A DNA stretch of 64,000 nt, from positions 1-64,000 of the forward strand of contig JAFUOZ010000039.1 of the NCBI GenBank assembly GCA_017481565.1, written 5' to 3'. The position numbers and the translations under genes were made by a program. The DNA comes from Oscillospiraceae bacterium (GTDB taxonomy: Bacteria; Bacillota; Clostridia; Oscillospirales; Ruminococcaceae). Shown in pieces: positions 50,771 through 59,826 of the stretch. Position 1 is the first letter of the stretch. Each line of letters begins with the position of its first letter. The notes under the pieces are model-generated. The model was not told the DNA's origin, made no database searches, and worked only from the letters and a program-made list of their open reading frames with translations.

Positions 50771-50797
50771 CAGCAAATATAATCAGAGGTGAGCGGA

Positions 50798-51592
50798 TTG
50801 GATATTAAGGAATACATCGGTCTTACCGTTGAAGAAAAATACAGCTTTGTTATTTCAAAAATTGACAATGATATTTTTGATGTATATATTGACAGTACTG
50901 AGCTTTACATAAAGCATTTGCAGACAAATCTGGATTTTGTATATATACCCGGAGGAAGTTTCAGAAAAGGATTGACCGATCTTGAATATTCATTGGTGCA
51001 AAAGCTCAATGATCATGAATATAAAGACATTGATCTTGACCGGTTAAGACCTGTTCACACCTCTGCTGTCAATGATTTTCTGATAACGGAATATCCTGTA
51101 TCATGGGAACCGCTAAAGGCACTTTACCCTCAATATCAAGAGTATAAAGGAACAGCATGGTTAAATAAAGAAACGGTTGATAAAATATGCTCCCATTATG
51201 GTTTCAGACTTCCCTCCGATGATGAAATGGAATATATCGCACGATGCGGAAAACAGCAGCTTTTCCCATTTGGAAATACGCTTCCTCAGGATAATGCAAC
51301 ACTGGAAAAATGGCTTGTTACAGATTATGATAAATCAAAAATGCTATGCAATGAGCTTGGGGTATACGGTTTATTCTGTGGTGAATGGACAGATACTCAT
51401 TTTACAAGCTCTTATTCCGAAACAGATCTTAACAATCCTCAGGAGCATTTTTGTATACGCGGCGGAGCTTCACTTTTCTGGCCCTGGCAGGATTGCGGAG
51501 AATGGCTGTATTGTTTATGTGCATACCGTATGTCATCAGAGGGATTATTTGAAGACAAGGCTGCTGCATTTCGTTTTGTATTTGAAATTTAG
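50798..51592 (+). CDS. Formylglycine-generating-enzyme-like (SUMF1 fold) protein
   Basis: The 264-residue protein has a late C-type-lectin/SUMF1 pattern: VYIPGGSFRKGLTDLEY, YPVSWEPLKALYPQY, HYGFRLPSDDEMEYIARCG, LFPFGN, then YGLFCGEWTD and CIRGGASLFWPWQDC. True sulfatase-activating enzymes have a Cys pair near the end that I cannot confirm here, so activity is doubtful; some SUMF1-fold proteins serve as effector or immunity domains. The start is TTG at 50798 with GAGGTGA 5 bases upstream (a GTG at 50789 is inside that site). First gene of the accessory island. Confidence 0.7.
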   Translation: MDIKEYIGLTVEEKYSFVISKIDNDIFDVYIDSTELYIKHLQTNLDFVYIPGGSFRKGLTDLEYSLVQKLNDHEYKDIDLDRLRPVHTSAVNDFLITEYPVSWEPLKALYPQYQEYKGTAWLNKETVDKICSHYGFRLPSDDEMEYIARCGKQQLFPFGNTLPQDNATLEKWLVTDYDKSKMLCNELGVYGLFCGEWTDTHFTSSYSETDLNNPQEHFCIRGGASLFWPWQDCGEWLYCLCAYRMSSEGLFEDKAAAFRFVFEI

Positions 51593-51621
51593 ATAAGACT
51601 TATATATTATGAGGTGTGTTT

Positions 51622-52353
51622 ATGATAGACGATTCTTATTTTAATACTTTGAGAGATGAATTGAGAGAAATATATGATATGTATGACGACAGTTATATGT
51701 ATCTTAGTGAGAATGTAAAAAAGAATGTTGTAAGGGAACGATATTTTTCGGGTTCAGATGAAATGTTGTGCATATATGAGCCAAGTTTGACTAACAGGTT
51801 AAGATGTAATTGGTGTTTAAAAGGTTCATTTAAAGAAAAAAAGCCAAGAAGTAGGGCTTATCATTTAATATCATTTGATAAAGATAAAGTGATAAAAATT
51901 GATTTCTTTGATGATATATCATCTATTTATCCAAATCATAACGAAATTTTTTTTGTTTATGAACCATTTAAAACAATGTATTTAGTTTTTAAGAAAATGA
52001 ATAAAAATGATATTCCAATACTGTTAGAAGTGTATTTGTTAAAGTACGATGAAATGTCCCGATTAATTGAATATGTACATATTCCAAGTAAAGCACTGGC
52101 AAGAGATTTGACAGGAGAGATTTATAAATACAATAAACATAATTTAATTGAAAGCATTACATATTCAACCTGGTATTCTGAAATTAAAAAGTATGAATTT
52201 GAATACAATGATGACGGCTATATGAGCTCTTACAGACATTATGATCTTAACAAAAGCGATCCGTTTATTTATACGGCAAATTTTACATTAAAAGATATTG
52301 AGTTATTTGAAAAAAGGGGCAGATTTTATTTTTCACCGATAAATGCTCCATGA
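51622..52353 (+). CDS. Unrecognised AT-rich protein in the immunity-gene island
   Basis: The 243-residue protein is acidic and Tyr-rich (LREIYDMYDDSYMYL, YKYNKHNLIESITYS, YEFEYNDDGYMSSYRHY). The C-terminal YKYN..YEFEYNDDG pattern recalls the KYEY-D-x-G strands of Rhs/YD repeats. The gene is clearly richer in A+T than its neighbours, with many AAT, GAT and TTA codons, a sign of transfer. GAGGTG lies 5 bases before the ATG. Function unknown; an immunity or effector-linked role is inferred from position. Confidence 0.65.
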   Translation: MIDDSYFNTLRDELREIYDMYDDSYMYLSENVKKNVVRERYFSGSDEMLCIYEPSLTNRLRCNWCLKGSFKEKKPRSRAYHLISFDKDKVIKIDFFDDISSIYPNHNEIFFVYEPFKTMYLVFKKMNKNDIPILLEVYLLKYDEMSRLIEYVHIPSKALARDLTGEIYKYNKHNLIESITYSTWYSEIKKYEFEYNDDGYMSSYRHYDLNKSDPFIYTANFTLKDIELFEKRGRFYFSPINAP

Positions 52354-52361
52354 GCTTTAAG

Positions 52362-52394
52362 CGGTTGACAATACAGAAAGCTTTATGATATTGT
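52362..52394 (+). promoter_or_regulatory. Cassette promoter block 2
   Basis: TTGACA (52365-52370), an 18-base spacer and TATTGT (52389-52394). The same block as at 50685-50707 with two changes. Confidence 0.6.
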
Positions 52395-52482
52395 TATGAC
52401 AGATAATTCTTTCAGACACACTTGTCAATTCATTTCAATAATTTATTTATATAATCATTTTTACATTGATAGGGGGAATAAA

Positions 52483-53025
52483 ATGATTTGTATTACAAAA
52501 AGTATGTATAAATCAGATGAGCTTGTAAAAGCATTGAAGTCTCAGGGTATTGCTTTCAGGCAAATTAATAAAGGAATTGAGCTGTTTGATGAATCAAAAA
52601 CTGTTCAATTTCTGAAAAAATACGGACTTCCCGATCTATCGGAAGCTTTAAATACAATAGAGGATCTGCGTTTCTTTGAAGATGATAAGCTTTGTTGTTA
52701 TCCGAAGGATAAGACAAAGATCATTATCGGTGAGGATTCGGGCGGAGTGTTGTGCCTTGATAAAGATACGGGCATTATGTATTCGCTCGGTGATGAGCAT
52801 TATCCGATAATGTTTGTAAATTCATCTATTGAGGATTTTCTCAGATGCTTATATATTTACAAGCTAAGTTATGACGATCATGCAGAGGATATAACGGAGA
52901 ATGAGGAATTATCTTTATTTTATCATCTTACATCTGAATTTAATAAAATAGACACTGAAATTTTATCCGATCCTGAAAATTGGTGGAGTCATATGATAGA
53001 ATTGCTGTCTTATGGGGAATTATAA
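52483..53025 (+). CDS. SUKH/SMI1-KNR4-type immunity-like protein
   Basis: The 180-residue protein shows the SUKH pattern: a middle DSGGVLCLDKDTGIMYSLG segment and then PIMFVNSSIEDFLRCLYIY, which closely follows the usual xVAxSFxxFLxxL end. SUKH proteins commonly neutralise toxins of polymorphic toxin systems, but no toxin gene lies here. TAGGGGGAA lies before the ATG at 52483; a longer frame upstream lacks a site. It shares its transcript with the next gene, one base away. Confidence 0.7.
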   Translation: MICITKSMYKSDELVKALKSQGIAFRQINKGIELFDESKTVQFLKKYGLPDLSEALNTIEDLRFFEDDKLCCYPKDKTKIIIGEDSGGVLCLDKDTGIMYSLGDEHYPIMFVNSSIEDFLRCLYIYKLSYDDHAEDITENEELSLFYHLTSEFNKIDTEILSDPENWWSHMIELLSYGEL

Positions 53026-53030
53026 TATGA
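53008..53030 (+). repeat. 23-bp repeat, complete copy at the SUKH gene end
   Basis: Identical to 50748-50770. It spans the last codons of the SUKH-like gene, its stop and the start codon of the next gene. Confidence 0.8.
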
Positions 53031-53461
53031 ATACAAAAAGAGACGGATATTACGGCAGCGTTTATGGAAATGATCCTGAAGATTTCTATAATATAGATAA
53101 CAGATTTACGGTCAATATAGGATATGGCGAAGAACCCTCTTATATTTTTTATTTCAAAAAAGACGGGATAGTTCAAAAAGGTATTGATATTTGGGAAGGA
53201 TATATCGATGAAATTGCAGAATTGATCCCGCTTGAAAATAATAGGTTTACAGGTCTTACATATTATATAAACGTAGGGGTCTTTGAGAATGACCGTTGGC
53301 ACATAAATGATCCTGAGCTTATCTGCAATCAGCTGAAAGCAGTTGATATTTCAGCATTACAGGCAAAGGACAGTCAACTCCCTGAAGCATACAACGGGCT
53401 ACTGAATTTTATTATTGAAATGATGAAAAACGGTAATGAAATTGATGTTATGAAATTTTGA
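53027..53461 (+). CDS. Immunity-like small protein
   Basis: The 144-residue acidic protein starts MNTKRDGYYGSVYGNDPEDF and has a middle IDIWEGYIDEIAELIPLEN. No family is recognised. It follows the SUKH-like gene directly, and its start lies within the 23-bp repeat 53008-53030, so it is probably the second gene of cassette 2. A longer start at 53012 is less likely because GGGGA lies correctly before 53027. Confidence 0.6.
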   Translation: MNTKRDGYYGSVYGNDPEDFYNIDNRFTVNIGYGEEPSYIFYFKKDGIVQKGIDIWEGYIDEIAELIPLENNRFTGLTYYINVGVFENDRWHINDPELICNQLKAVDISALQAKDSQLPEAYNGLLNFIIEMMKNGNEIDVMKF

Positions 53462-53483
53462 CTTTCAAACTATATTTTGCCAC

Positions 53484-53545
53484 AAAAAACCGAGCTCCCA
53501 TTTGTCAGATCTTTAGTCTGACCTTTGAGGGACGGTTTATTTTTA
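53484..53545 (+). terminator. Large hairpin terminator of the immunity-gene island
   Basis: AAACCG, TCCC and GTCAGA pair in turn with TCTGAC, GGGA and CGGTTT, followed by a T-rich stretch. Confidence 0.7.
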
Positions 53546-53569
53546 TGTTGTATCGGCGGGATTTTTTAT
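53546..53569 (+). repeat. 24-bp direct repeat, right copy, at the edge of the immunity-gene island
   Basis: Identical to 50633-50656, the right half of the chemoreceptor terminator. The two copies enclose the accessory island of about 2.9 kb. Confidence 0.85.
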
Positions 53570-53596
53570 TTTACCATGAAAAAATACAAATAATAA

Positions 53597-53625
53597 TTGA
53601 CATACGGCTGAAAAGGTGATAAAAT
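53597..53625 (+). promoter_or_regulatory. Promoter of manA and the following genes
   Basis: TTGACA (53597-53602), a 17-base spacer and TAAAAT (53620-53625). Confidence 0.75.
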
Positions 53626-53673
53626 TAAAATATATGCTATTTATTGAATTTTATTTTGAAAGGAATGTTATAT

Positions 53674-54636
53674 ATGTACCCTATGCTGCTTAAGCCTGCA
53701 TTCAAGGACTACCTCTGGGGCGGTACACGACTCAGGGACGATTTCGGCAAGGACTGCGATTTCGACAAGGTTGCAGAAAGCTGGGAGCTTTCCTGTCACA
53801 AGGACGGAAACTCAGTTATTGCCAACGGTGAATCCGAGGGCATGACCTTAGCCGAATATATCGAAAAGCAGGGTCGTTCCGTTATGGGAACTGCCTGCGA
53901 CCGCTTTGAAAATTTCCCTGTGCTTATAAAGCTTATCGACGCAAAGGATAATCTTTCGGTACAGGTACACCCTGACAATGACTATGCTATGAGAGTTGAG
54001 GGTGAATACGGCAAGACCGAAATGTGGTATGTGGTTGACGCTGACGAGGGGGCAACTCTTCTTTACGGCTTTACCAAGGATATCTCCAAGGAGGAATTTA
54101 AGGAGAGGATCGAAAACAATACTCTGCTTGAGGTAACAAATGCCGTTCCCGTTAAAAAGGGCGATGTGTTCTTTATCCGCTCGGGAACTCTCCACGCTAT
54201 CGGAAAGGGTATACTTATTGCCGAGATACAGCAGAACAGCAACACTACCTACCGTATCTACGACTACGGCAGAGTGGGTGCTGACGGAAAGCCCAGAGAG
54301 CTTCATGTCGAAAAGGCTATGGACGTAACCCAGCTTTGTCCCGCTACACCATATCCCGAAACTCCATGGGAAAACAAGGGCGGTTATTCCGAAAAGCTGC
54401 TTTCCTCCTGCGAATACTTTACTGTTAAATCACTTGATATATCGGATAAGGCTGAGCTTACAGCTGATGAAAAGTCCTTTGTACATATTCTTGTGCTTGA
54501 CGGAGAATGTGTATTCTCAGCTGAGAATTATGAAAATATCACACTTAAAAAGGGCTACAGTCTTTTCGTGCCTGCTGCCTACGGCAAGTTTGAGCTGACA
54601 GGCAAATGCGAGGCTGTAATGACCTATATCGAATAA
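53674..54636 (+). CDS. manA: Mannose-6-phosphate isomerase, class I
   Basis: The 320-residue cupin enzyme has the Zn-binding motif SVQVHPDNDYA, with GKTEMWYVVD downstream and the active-site region VFFIRSGTLHAIGKGILIAE followed by QQNSNTTYRIYDYGR. It interconverts mannose-6-phosphate and fructose-6-phosphate. The size fits the short Firmicutes form. AAAGGAATG precedes the ATG. It is followed in 15 bases by the ROK kinase, a sensible pairing for use of mannose or glucose from plant or host sugars. Confidence 0.94.
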   Translation: MYPMLLKPAFKDYLWGGTRLRDDFGKDCDFDKVAESWELSCHKDGNSVIANGESEGMTLAEYIEKQGRSVMGTACDRFENFPVLIKLIDAKDNLSVQVHPDNDYAMRVEGEYGKTEMWYVVDADEGATLLYGFTKDISKEEFKERIENNTLLEVTNAVPVKKGDVFFIRSGTLHAIGKGILIAEIQQNSNTTYRIYDYGRVGADGKPRELHVEKAMDVTQLCPATPYPETPWENKGGYSEKLLSSCEYFTVKSLDISDKAELTADEKSFVHILVLDGECVFSAENYENITLKKGYSLFVPAAYGKFELTGKCEAVMTYIE

Positions 54637-54651
54637 AAAGGAGTTTTTACT

Positions 54652-55605
54652 ATGAAGTATTATATCGGAATAGACCTTGGCGGAACAAACATCAAGGCAG
54701 GCGTTGTTACCGAGAATTTTGAGATAATCGGCAAGGCTACAACGAAAACACTTTGTCCCCGTCCCGCAAAGGAGATCTGCGACGATATGGCAAAGGTATC
54801 TGTCGAGGCTTGCAAGGACGCAGGTATTTCCGTTGATGATGTTGAGTGGATCGGAATAGGTACTCCGGGTATTGCCGATAATGTAAACGGTACTATCCCC
54901 TATTCAAACAACCTTGATTTCCATGATGTTCCCGTAAGAGAATATATACAGACTCACATCAACAAGCCTGTATATGTGGCAAATGACGCAAATGCTGCTG
55001 CTTACGGCGAATTCGTTGCAGGTGCGGCAAAGGGTGCGAAAAATGCTGTCTGCATCACTCTCGGCACAGGCGTTGGTGCAGGTATCATTGTTGACGGTAA
55101 GATACTGACAGGCTCAAACCTTGCAGGTGCTGAGCTTGGTCATATCGTGGTAGAGGTAGACGGTCCTCAGTGTACCTGCGGAAGAAAGGGCTGCTTTGAG
55201 GTATTCTCCTCAGCAACAGGACTTATCCGCATGACAAAGGAGGCTGCTGAGGCTGACAGCACTTCTGTCCTTAACGAATATTATGCAAAGGACGGAAAAT
55301 ATTCCGCTCGTCATGCATTCAATGCAATGAGAGAGGGCGACAAGGCAGGAAAGAGCGTTGTTGACAAGTACTGCAAGTATCTTGCGGCAGGTATCACAAA
55401 CGCTATCAACATCTTCCAGCCTGATATCCTCTGCATCGGCGGCGGCGTATGCAACGAGGGCGATCCCCTTCTTCTTCCCGTAAAGGATATCGTAAGCAAG
55501 GAAGTCTATACAAGAATGTTATCAAAGAATACCGAAATAGTTGTTGCACAGCTTGGCAACGACGCAGGTATCATCGGTGCGGCATTCCTTGGAAATGCAG
55601 GCTGA
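54652..55605 (+). CDS. ROK family sugar kinase (glucokinase-like)
   Basis: The 317-residue protein has the ROK ATP-binding start IGIDLGGTNIKAGVV, the catalytic region VANDANAAAYGEF, GTGVGAGIIVDG and the ROK Cys/Zn motif CTCGRKGCFEVFSSATGL. It phosphorylates a hexose, most likely glucose, in the cytoplasm. It directly follows manA and precedes a short protein with 2 bases between. AAAGGAG lies before the ATG. Confidence 0.92.
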   Translation: MKYYIGIDLGGTNIKAGVVTENFEIIGKATTKTLCPRPAKEICDDMAKVSVEACKDAGISVDDVEWIGIGTPGIADNVNGTIPYSNNLDFHDVPVREYIQTHINKPVYVANDANAAAYGEFVAGAAKGAKNAVCITLGTGVGAGIIVDGKILTGSNLAGAELGHIVVEVDGPQCTCGRKGCFEVFSSATGLIRMTKEAAEADSTSVLNEYYAKDGKYSARHAFNAMREGDKAGKSVVDKYCKYLAAGITNAINIFQPDILCIGGGVCNEGDPLLLPVKDIVSKEVYTRMLSKNTEIVVAQLGNDAGIIGAAFLGNAG

Positions 55606-55606
55606 T

Positions 55607-56233
55607 ATGGGCTTTCTTGACAATATAAAAAAACTCCTTTCGGGCGGCATGAATACGGATAATACGGAAAACAATTCTGTTTACTCCGATGCCGCTCCCC
55701 TGTCAGATGATAAAAAAAGCATTTCCGATGAGCTTTTAAAATCGGCTGAGCTTGCTCCGAAACCGTATTTTATGGTTGAATCCGAGTATGGTCCGAAAAG
55801 ATTTTTCTTTGAGCTTTCCCGTGATTTCATTGAATTCAACAGTCACTCCGAGGCTGATCCTTCATATCAGTATGAGCCATGGAGCGATGAAGAATTTACA
55901 GGATATAACGACGATCTGCCCGTTATGTTTATATGTCCCGACGATGATATATATGACGCTTCGGAAAGCTTTGAAAAGGGTGAGCCTGTTGATGAGCTGA
56001 ATATCACAGAATGTGAACTGTCCTGCTTTTTATACAGTACAAGCTTTGAGAAATACGGCAAGCTGTTTTATGCCTATGCATTTGCATCGGATACCGCAAG
56101 AGAAACGGAAATGTTCTGTGTTCAGTATGATCCGAGGCTTGCGGGTACTGCCCTTGAAAAGAAGCTTAAAGCTGCTCTCGACCATGCGGTGCAAAGCTAC
56201 AGGGAAGAAAACATTGAAGGATACACTGATTAA
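55607..56233 (+). CDS. Unrecognised acidic protein after the ROK kinase
   Basis: The 208-residue protein starts MGFLDNIKKLLSGG, like small cytoplasmic proteins with an N-terminal amphipathic helix, followed by a polar linker and a mixed domain (YGPKRFFFELSRDFIEFNSH, YEPWSDEEFTGYND). No family is recognised. A longer frame overlaps the ROK gene; the start at 55607 begins 1 base after the ROK stop, without a strong ribosome site, so translational coupling is likely. Function unknown. Confidence 0.65.
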   Translation: MGFLDNIKKLLSGGMNTDNTENNSVYSDAAPLSDDKKSISDELLKSAELAPKPYFMVESEYGPKRFFFELSRDFIEFNSHSEADPSYQYEPWSDEEFTGYNDDLPVMFICPDDDIYDASESFEKGEPVDELNITECELSCFLYSTSFEKYGKLFYAYAFASDTARETEMFCVQYDPRLAGTALEKKLKAALDHAVQSYREENIEGYTD

Positions 56234-56260
56234 AATAATTAATTGAAAGAGGTAATTGAA

Positions 56261-57928
56261 ATGGCATGTAATTTTTACTGCGACGGTGCGGACAAGGCTC
56301 CTCAGCGCTCGCTTTTCAATGCACTGGGCATGACTAAGGAGGAAATGCAGAAGCCACTTATCGGTATCGTTTCCTCATACAATGAGATAGTTCCCGGTCA
56401 CATGAACATCGACAAGATAGTTGACGCTGTAAAGCTGGGTGTTGCTATGGCAGGCGGTACTCCCGTTGTATTCCCTGCTATTGCTGTATGCGACGGTATC
56501 GCTATGGGTCATCAGGGTATGAAGTATTCTCTGGTTACACGTGATCTTATTGCAGATTCTACCGAATGCATGGCTCTTGCTCATCACTTTGACGCTCTTG
56601 TAATGGTACCTAACTGCGACAAGAATGTTCCCGGTCTGCTTATGGCTGCCGCAAGAGTAAATGTTCCTACTATCTTCGTTTCGGGCGGTCCTATGCTTGC
56701 AGGTCATGTAAAGGGCAGCAAGACATCTCTTTCCAGTATGTTCGAGGCTGTAGGCGCTTATTCCTCAGGCAAGATCTCCGCTGAGGAATTTGAAGAATAC
56801 GAAAACAAGGCTTGTCCCACCTGCGGAAGCTGTTCGGGTATGTATACCGCAAACTCCATGAACTGTCTTACAGAGGCTATCGGTATGGGTCTGGGCGGAA
56901 ACGGTACTATCCCTGCTGTTTATTCCGAAAGAATTCGTCTTGCAAAGCACGCAGGCATGAAGATCATGGAGCTGCTTGAAAAGAATATCCGTCCTCTCGA
57001 TATCATGACAGAAAAGGCTTTCCGCAATGCTCTTACTGTTGATATGGCTCTGGGCTGCTCTACAAATACAATGCTCCATATCCCTGCTATCGCTCATGAG
57101 TGCGGTATCGATATTGATCTTGATATTGCAAACGAAATCAGCGCGAAAACTCCCAACCTGTGTCACCTTGCTCCCGCAGGTCATGCATATATTGAGGAGC
57201 TTAATGAAGCAGGCGGCGTATACGCTGTAATGAACGAGCTTAACAAGAAGGGTCTTATCGAAACAGATATCATCACCGCAACAGGAAAGACTGTGGGCGA
57301 AAATATCGCAGGCTGCGTAAATAAGAACCCCGATATCATCAGACCTGTTGAAGAACCCTTCAGCGAAACAGGCGGTATCGCTGTTCTCAGAGGTAATCTT
57401 GCAAAGGACGGCTGTGTTGTAAAGCGCTCCGCAGTTGTTCCCGAAATGCTTACTCATACAGGTCCCGCAAAGGTATTTGACTGTGAGGAGGACGCTCAGG
57501 CGGCTATTCTGGGCGGAAAGATCGTTGCAGGCGATGTTGTGGTTATCCGCTATGAAGGTCCCAAGGGCGGCCCCGGCATGAGAGAGATGCTCAATCCTAC
57601 ATCTGCAATTCAGGGTATGGGTCTTGGTTCATCTGTTGCGCTTATCACTGACGGACGTTTCAGCGGCGCATCAAGAGGTGCTTCTATCGGTCACGTATCA
57701 CCCGAAGCAGCTGTAGGCGGCGTTATCGGTATCGTACAGGACGGCGATATGATCACTGTTGATATCCCCAACTGCAAGCTCAGTCTCGATGTTGATGATG
57801 CAGAAATTGAACGCAGAATGGCTGAATTCAAGCCTAAGACAAAGGAGCTTAAGGGCTATCTGAAGAGATATGCATCTCTTGTAACATCAGGCGCACAGGG
57901 CGCTGTTCTCAAGAAGGATCTTGACTGA
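56261..57928 (+). CDS. ilvD: Dihydroxy-acid dehydratase
   Basis: The 555-residue enzyme has the IlvD/Edd Fe-S motifs: [34 protein letters not shown] and the late active-site region [20 protein letters not shown]. It makes 2-keto acids in valine, leucine and isoleucine synthesis. The start at 56261 has GAAAGAGGTAATT upstream; an in-frame ATG at 56243 is less well placed. No other ilv gene is near, so it stands apart from the usual operon. The next gene begins 2 bases after its stop. Confidence 0.95.
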   Translation: MACNFYCDGADKAPQRSLFNALGMTKEEMQKPLIGIVSSYNEIVPGHMNIDKIVDAVKLGVAMAGGTPVVFPAIAVCDGIAMGHQGMKYSLVTRDLIADSTECMALAHHFDALVMVPNCDKNVPGLLMAAARVNVPTIFVSGGPMLAGHVKGSKTSLSSMFEAVGAYSSGKISAEEFEEYENKACPTCGSCSGMYTANSMNCLTEAIGMGLGGNGTIPAVYSERIRLAKHAGMKIMELLEKNIRPLDIMTEKAFRNALTVDMALGCSTNTMLHIPAIAHECGIDIDLDIANEISAKTPNLCHLAPAGHAYIEELNEAGGVYAVMNELNKKGLIETDIITATGKTVGENIAGCVNKNPDIIRPVEEPFSETGGIAVLRGNLAKDGCVVKRSAVVPEMLTHTGPAKVFDCEEDAQAAILGGKIVAGDVVVIRYEGPKGGPGMREMLNPTSAIQGMGLGSSVALITDGRFSGASRGASIGHVSPEAAVGGVIGIVQDGDMITVDIPNCKLSLDVDDAEIERRMAEFKPKTKELKGYLKRYASLVTSGAQGAVLKKDLD

Positions 57929-57929
57929 T

Positions 57930-58382
57930 ATGGCAGAAAATAAAAGCGGCGGAAAGGCGGCAGGCAAGCTGTTTTTCTTCCTGTCCCTTATTCTTGCCAT
58001 TGCCGCTCTGCTGTTCTCCATGTATCTGGGCGGACAGCAGAAAACGGTGAACAGTTATTATACGGCGATAATCCGTGACGATTACTCTGAATTTGAAAAG
58101 CTTTTTGCGGAGGGAATATATTCCGATGCACTGAAAGCTGAGCTTTCGTCCGAATATGCCGCATTTGCCGCTGATTTCGGTCTGTCCGAAAACGGTATAA
58201 TGCATATACGGCCGGATTTTATCTGCCGTGAAATGCATTCGGTCACCGAGGCGGACTATACCTTTACGGTGACCTATTATGACGATGAGCTTCATTCCTA
58301 TGAAACTCAGAAGCTTTCCTTCGCCATGAAACGAAGCGGCACAAAATGGGTGCTTTGCTCCGCAAGACCCGAGGCTGTATAA
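57930..58382 (+). CDS. Membrane-anchored protein with NTF2-like outer domain
   Basis: The 150-residue protein has a short basic N terminus, one membrane helix (about 12-34) and an outer domain of about 110 residues. Features such as NSYYTAIIRDDYSEFEKLFA and a late LSFAMKRSGTKWVLCS strand resemble small NTF2/DUF4878-like folds. Function unknown. It starts 1 base after ilvD, so it is probably made from the same transcript but is not clearly related to it. Confidence 0.65.
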   Translation: MAENKSGGKAAGKLFFFLSLILAIAALLFSMYLGGQQKTVNSYYTAIIRDDYSEFEKLFAEGIYSDALKAELSSEYAAFAADFGLSENGIMHIRPDFICREMHSVTEADYTFTVTYYDDELHSYETQKLSFAMKRSGTKWVLCSARPEAV

Positions 58383-58388
58383 AAAATC

Positions 58389-58433
58389 AAGCAGATCATG
58401 ATACAACTGAAAAGTATCATGATCTGCTTTTTT
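58389..58433. terminator. Bidirectional terminator between the ilvD and spoIIP operons
   Basis: AAGCAGATCATGATAC pairs perfectly with GTATCATGATCTGCTT; T-runs lie on both strands, serving the convergent operons. Confidence 0.92.
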
Positions 58434-58439
58434 ATACAT

Positions 58440-58661
58440 TCAACACAGCTTATATAATTTGTTGAAAAGTATAACAAAAATATCCTCACCGTTTCTTATA
58501 AGCTTAAAAGCTATCATATCATCCGGATTTGTTATATTATAGCACCGTACATATACAATGGAATAAAGCACGGCAAATACCGCCGCAAATGCAAGGATAA
58601 CAAAAAAATATATCACTGCTCTTTTCAGAATCGTTTTCGGCGGAAGGTCTATTCCTAACAT
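58440..58661 (-). CDS. Small membrane protein after spoIIP
   Basis: The 73-residue protein has one or two hydrophobic segments (about 15-38) and a polar C terminus (FKLIRNGEDIFVILFNKLYK). No family is recognised. AAAGGAGAG, inside the end of spoIIP, lies before its ATG, and only one base separates it from the spoIIP stop, so it is translated with spoIIP. A sporulation role is inferred from that. Confidence 0.6.
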   Translation of the reverse strand: MLGIDLPPKTILKRAVIYFFVILAFAAVFAVLYSIVYVRCYNITNPDDMIAFKLIRNGEDIFVILFNKLYKLC

Positions 58662-58662
58662 T

Positions 58663-59826
58663 TTACTCTCCTTTCAGCTCCGACAGGGTATTTGCAAGAG
58701 ATTTTCCTATCAGCGTACCTGAATATTCTGCCTGCTCAAGAGTATTGGCGTGTCCGCCTACCTCAATAAGCAGTGAGCCTGTTGTAAGGTCCTGATTATA
58801 GTGTCTGTAATCAAAGAGAACAGGTCTTGCAAGGTCGGGATAATCCCTTTCAAAGCCGCTTTGCATAAAGCAGGCAAGCTTCAGATTTTCGGTATAATCG
58901 GGCATATCCATAGTGCCGTCGTCACAGCCGCATATTATCATTATCTGTGCCGCTTTTTTTCCGTCTATCTCCGCAACGGGAGCTATCCGCTCTCCCTCAC
59001 GCTCTATGGCATCACGGTGGATATCAAGAACTATCTTTACAGATGGGTATTTTTCAAGGATATTTTTCACGGTTTCACGGCTGCGGTCATAGGAGCCGTT
59101 ATATGATGGATAATCATGGACTGTCGTATCATGGATAACACCTATCCCCTTTTTTGCAAGCTCGTTTGATATCATTGTTCCTATCAGGGTCATGTTGTTT
59201 TCTGCATCGGTGGTGCGTGTGCTGCGGTTTTCATCGTAATAGCCGGTTTCATACGGCTCATAACATTCTGTTGTATGGGTATGCATTATAAGCACCTGCG
59301 GCTCTCCTCCGAAAGTAATTTCAATCTGCGGAGACTGCTCCGACAGTGAATATATCTCCGAATTATCAAGGGAGGTCAGATTTCTTATCTGTCCTCCGCT
59401 TTTCAGGGTCACATATTCATCACCGCTGTATACGCCGTAAAAGTTATCGGTTATTATTCCGCTTTTTTCGGTGTATTCATCCGAATATTCATCGGGTATC
59501 GCTTCGGGCTCGGTCACTGTCAGCTCCTCATTTGCAGCAGAGGGTATTCCCAAAGCTCCGTGAGATATCATTTCGCTGTCATCTACAGCGTATGTATCGT
59601 ATGAATATATATGCGGCTTGTCCGTTTCCTCCGATACAGCATCGGCTTGTACGGTATATGCATAGTCCGCATAGTCACCGTATAAAAGCGCTGCCGAGGC
59701 TTTTGATGTTATTCCAAGAATATACGGTATATGCTCTTTTGACGCAAATGCTGATATTCCCAACGCTGCCGCCATAACAGGTACGGCTATACGCATACGA
59801 AGTTCTGCCGATGTAAGTCTTTTCAT
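58663..59826 (-). CDS. spoIIP: Stage II sporulation protein P
   Basis: The 387-residue protein has an N-terminal membrane anchor (about 12-28), a long variable linker and a C-terminal SpoIIP amidase/endopeptidase domain. Key segments are VLIMHTHTTECYEPYE, SRTTDAENNMTLIG-type sequence (NNMTLIGTMISNEL), VLDIHRDAIER and a late SLLIEVGGHANTLEQAEYS. It degrades peptidoglycan during engulfment of the forespore, with SpoIID and SpoIIM. The start has AAAGGACACG upstream. In Bacillus it is next to gpr; here gpr is about 11 kb away. Confidence 0.93.
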   Translation of the reverse strand: MKRLTSAELRMRIAVPVMAAALGISAFASKEHIPYILGITSKASAALLYGDYADYAYTVQADAVSEETDKPHIYSYDTYAVDDSEMISHGALGIPSAANEELTVTEPEAIPDEYSDEYTEKSGIITDNFYGVYSGDEYVTLKSGGQIRNLTSLDNSEIYSLSEQSPQIEITFGGEPQVLIMHTHTTECYEPYETGYYDENRSTRTTDAENNMTLIGTMISNELAKKGIGVIHDTTVHDYPSYNGSYDRSRETVKNILEKYPSVKIVLDIHRDAIEREGERIAPVAEIDGKKAAQIMIICGCDDGTMDMPDYTENLKLACFMQSGFERDYPDLARPVLFDYRHYNQDLTTGSLLIEVGGHANTLEQAEYSGTLIGKSLANTLSELKGE

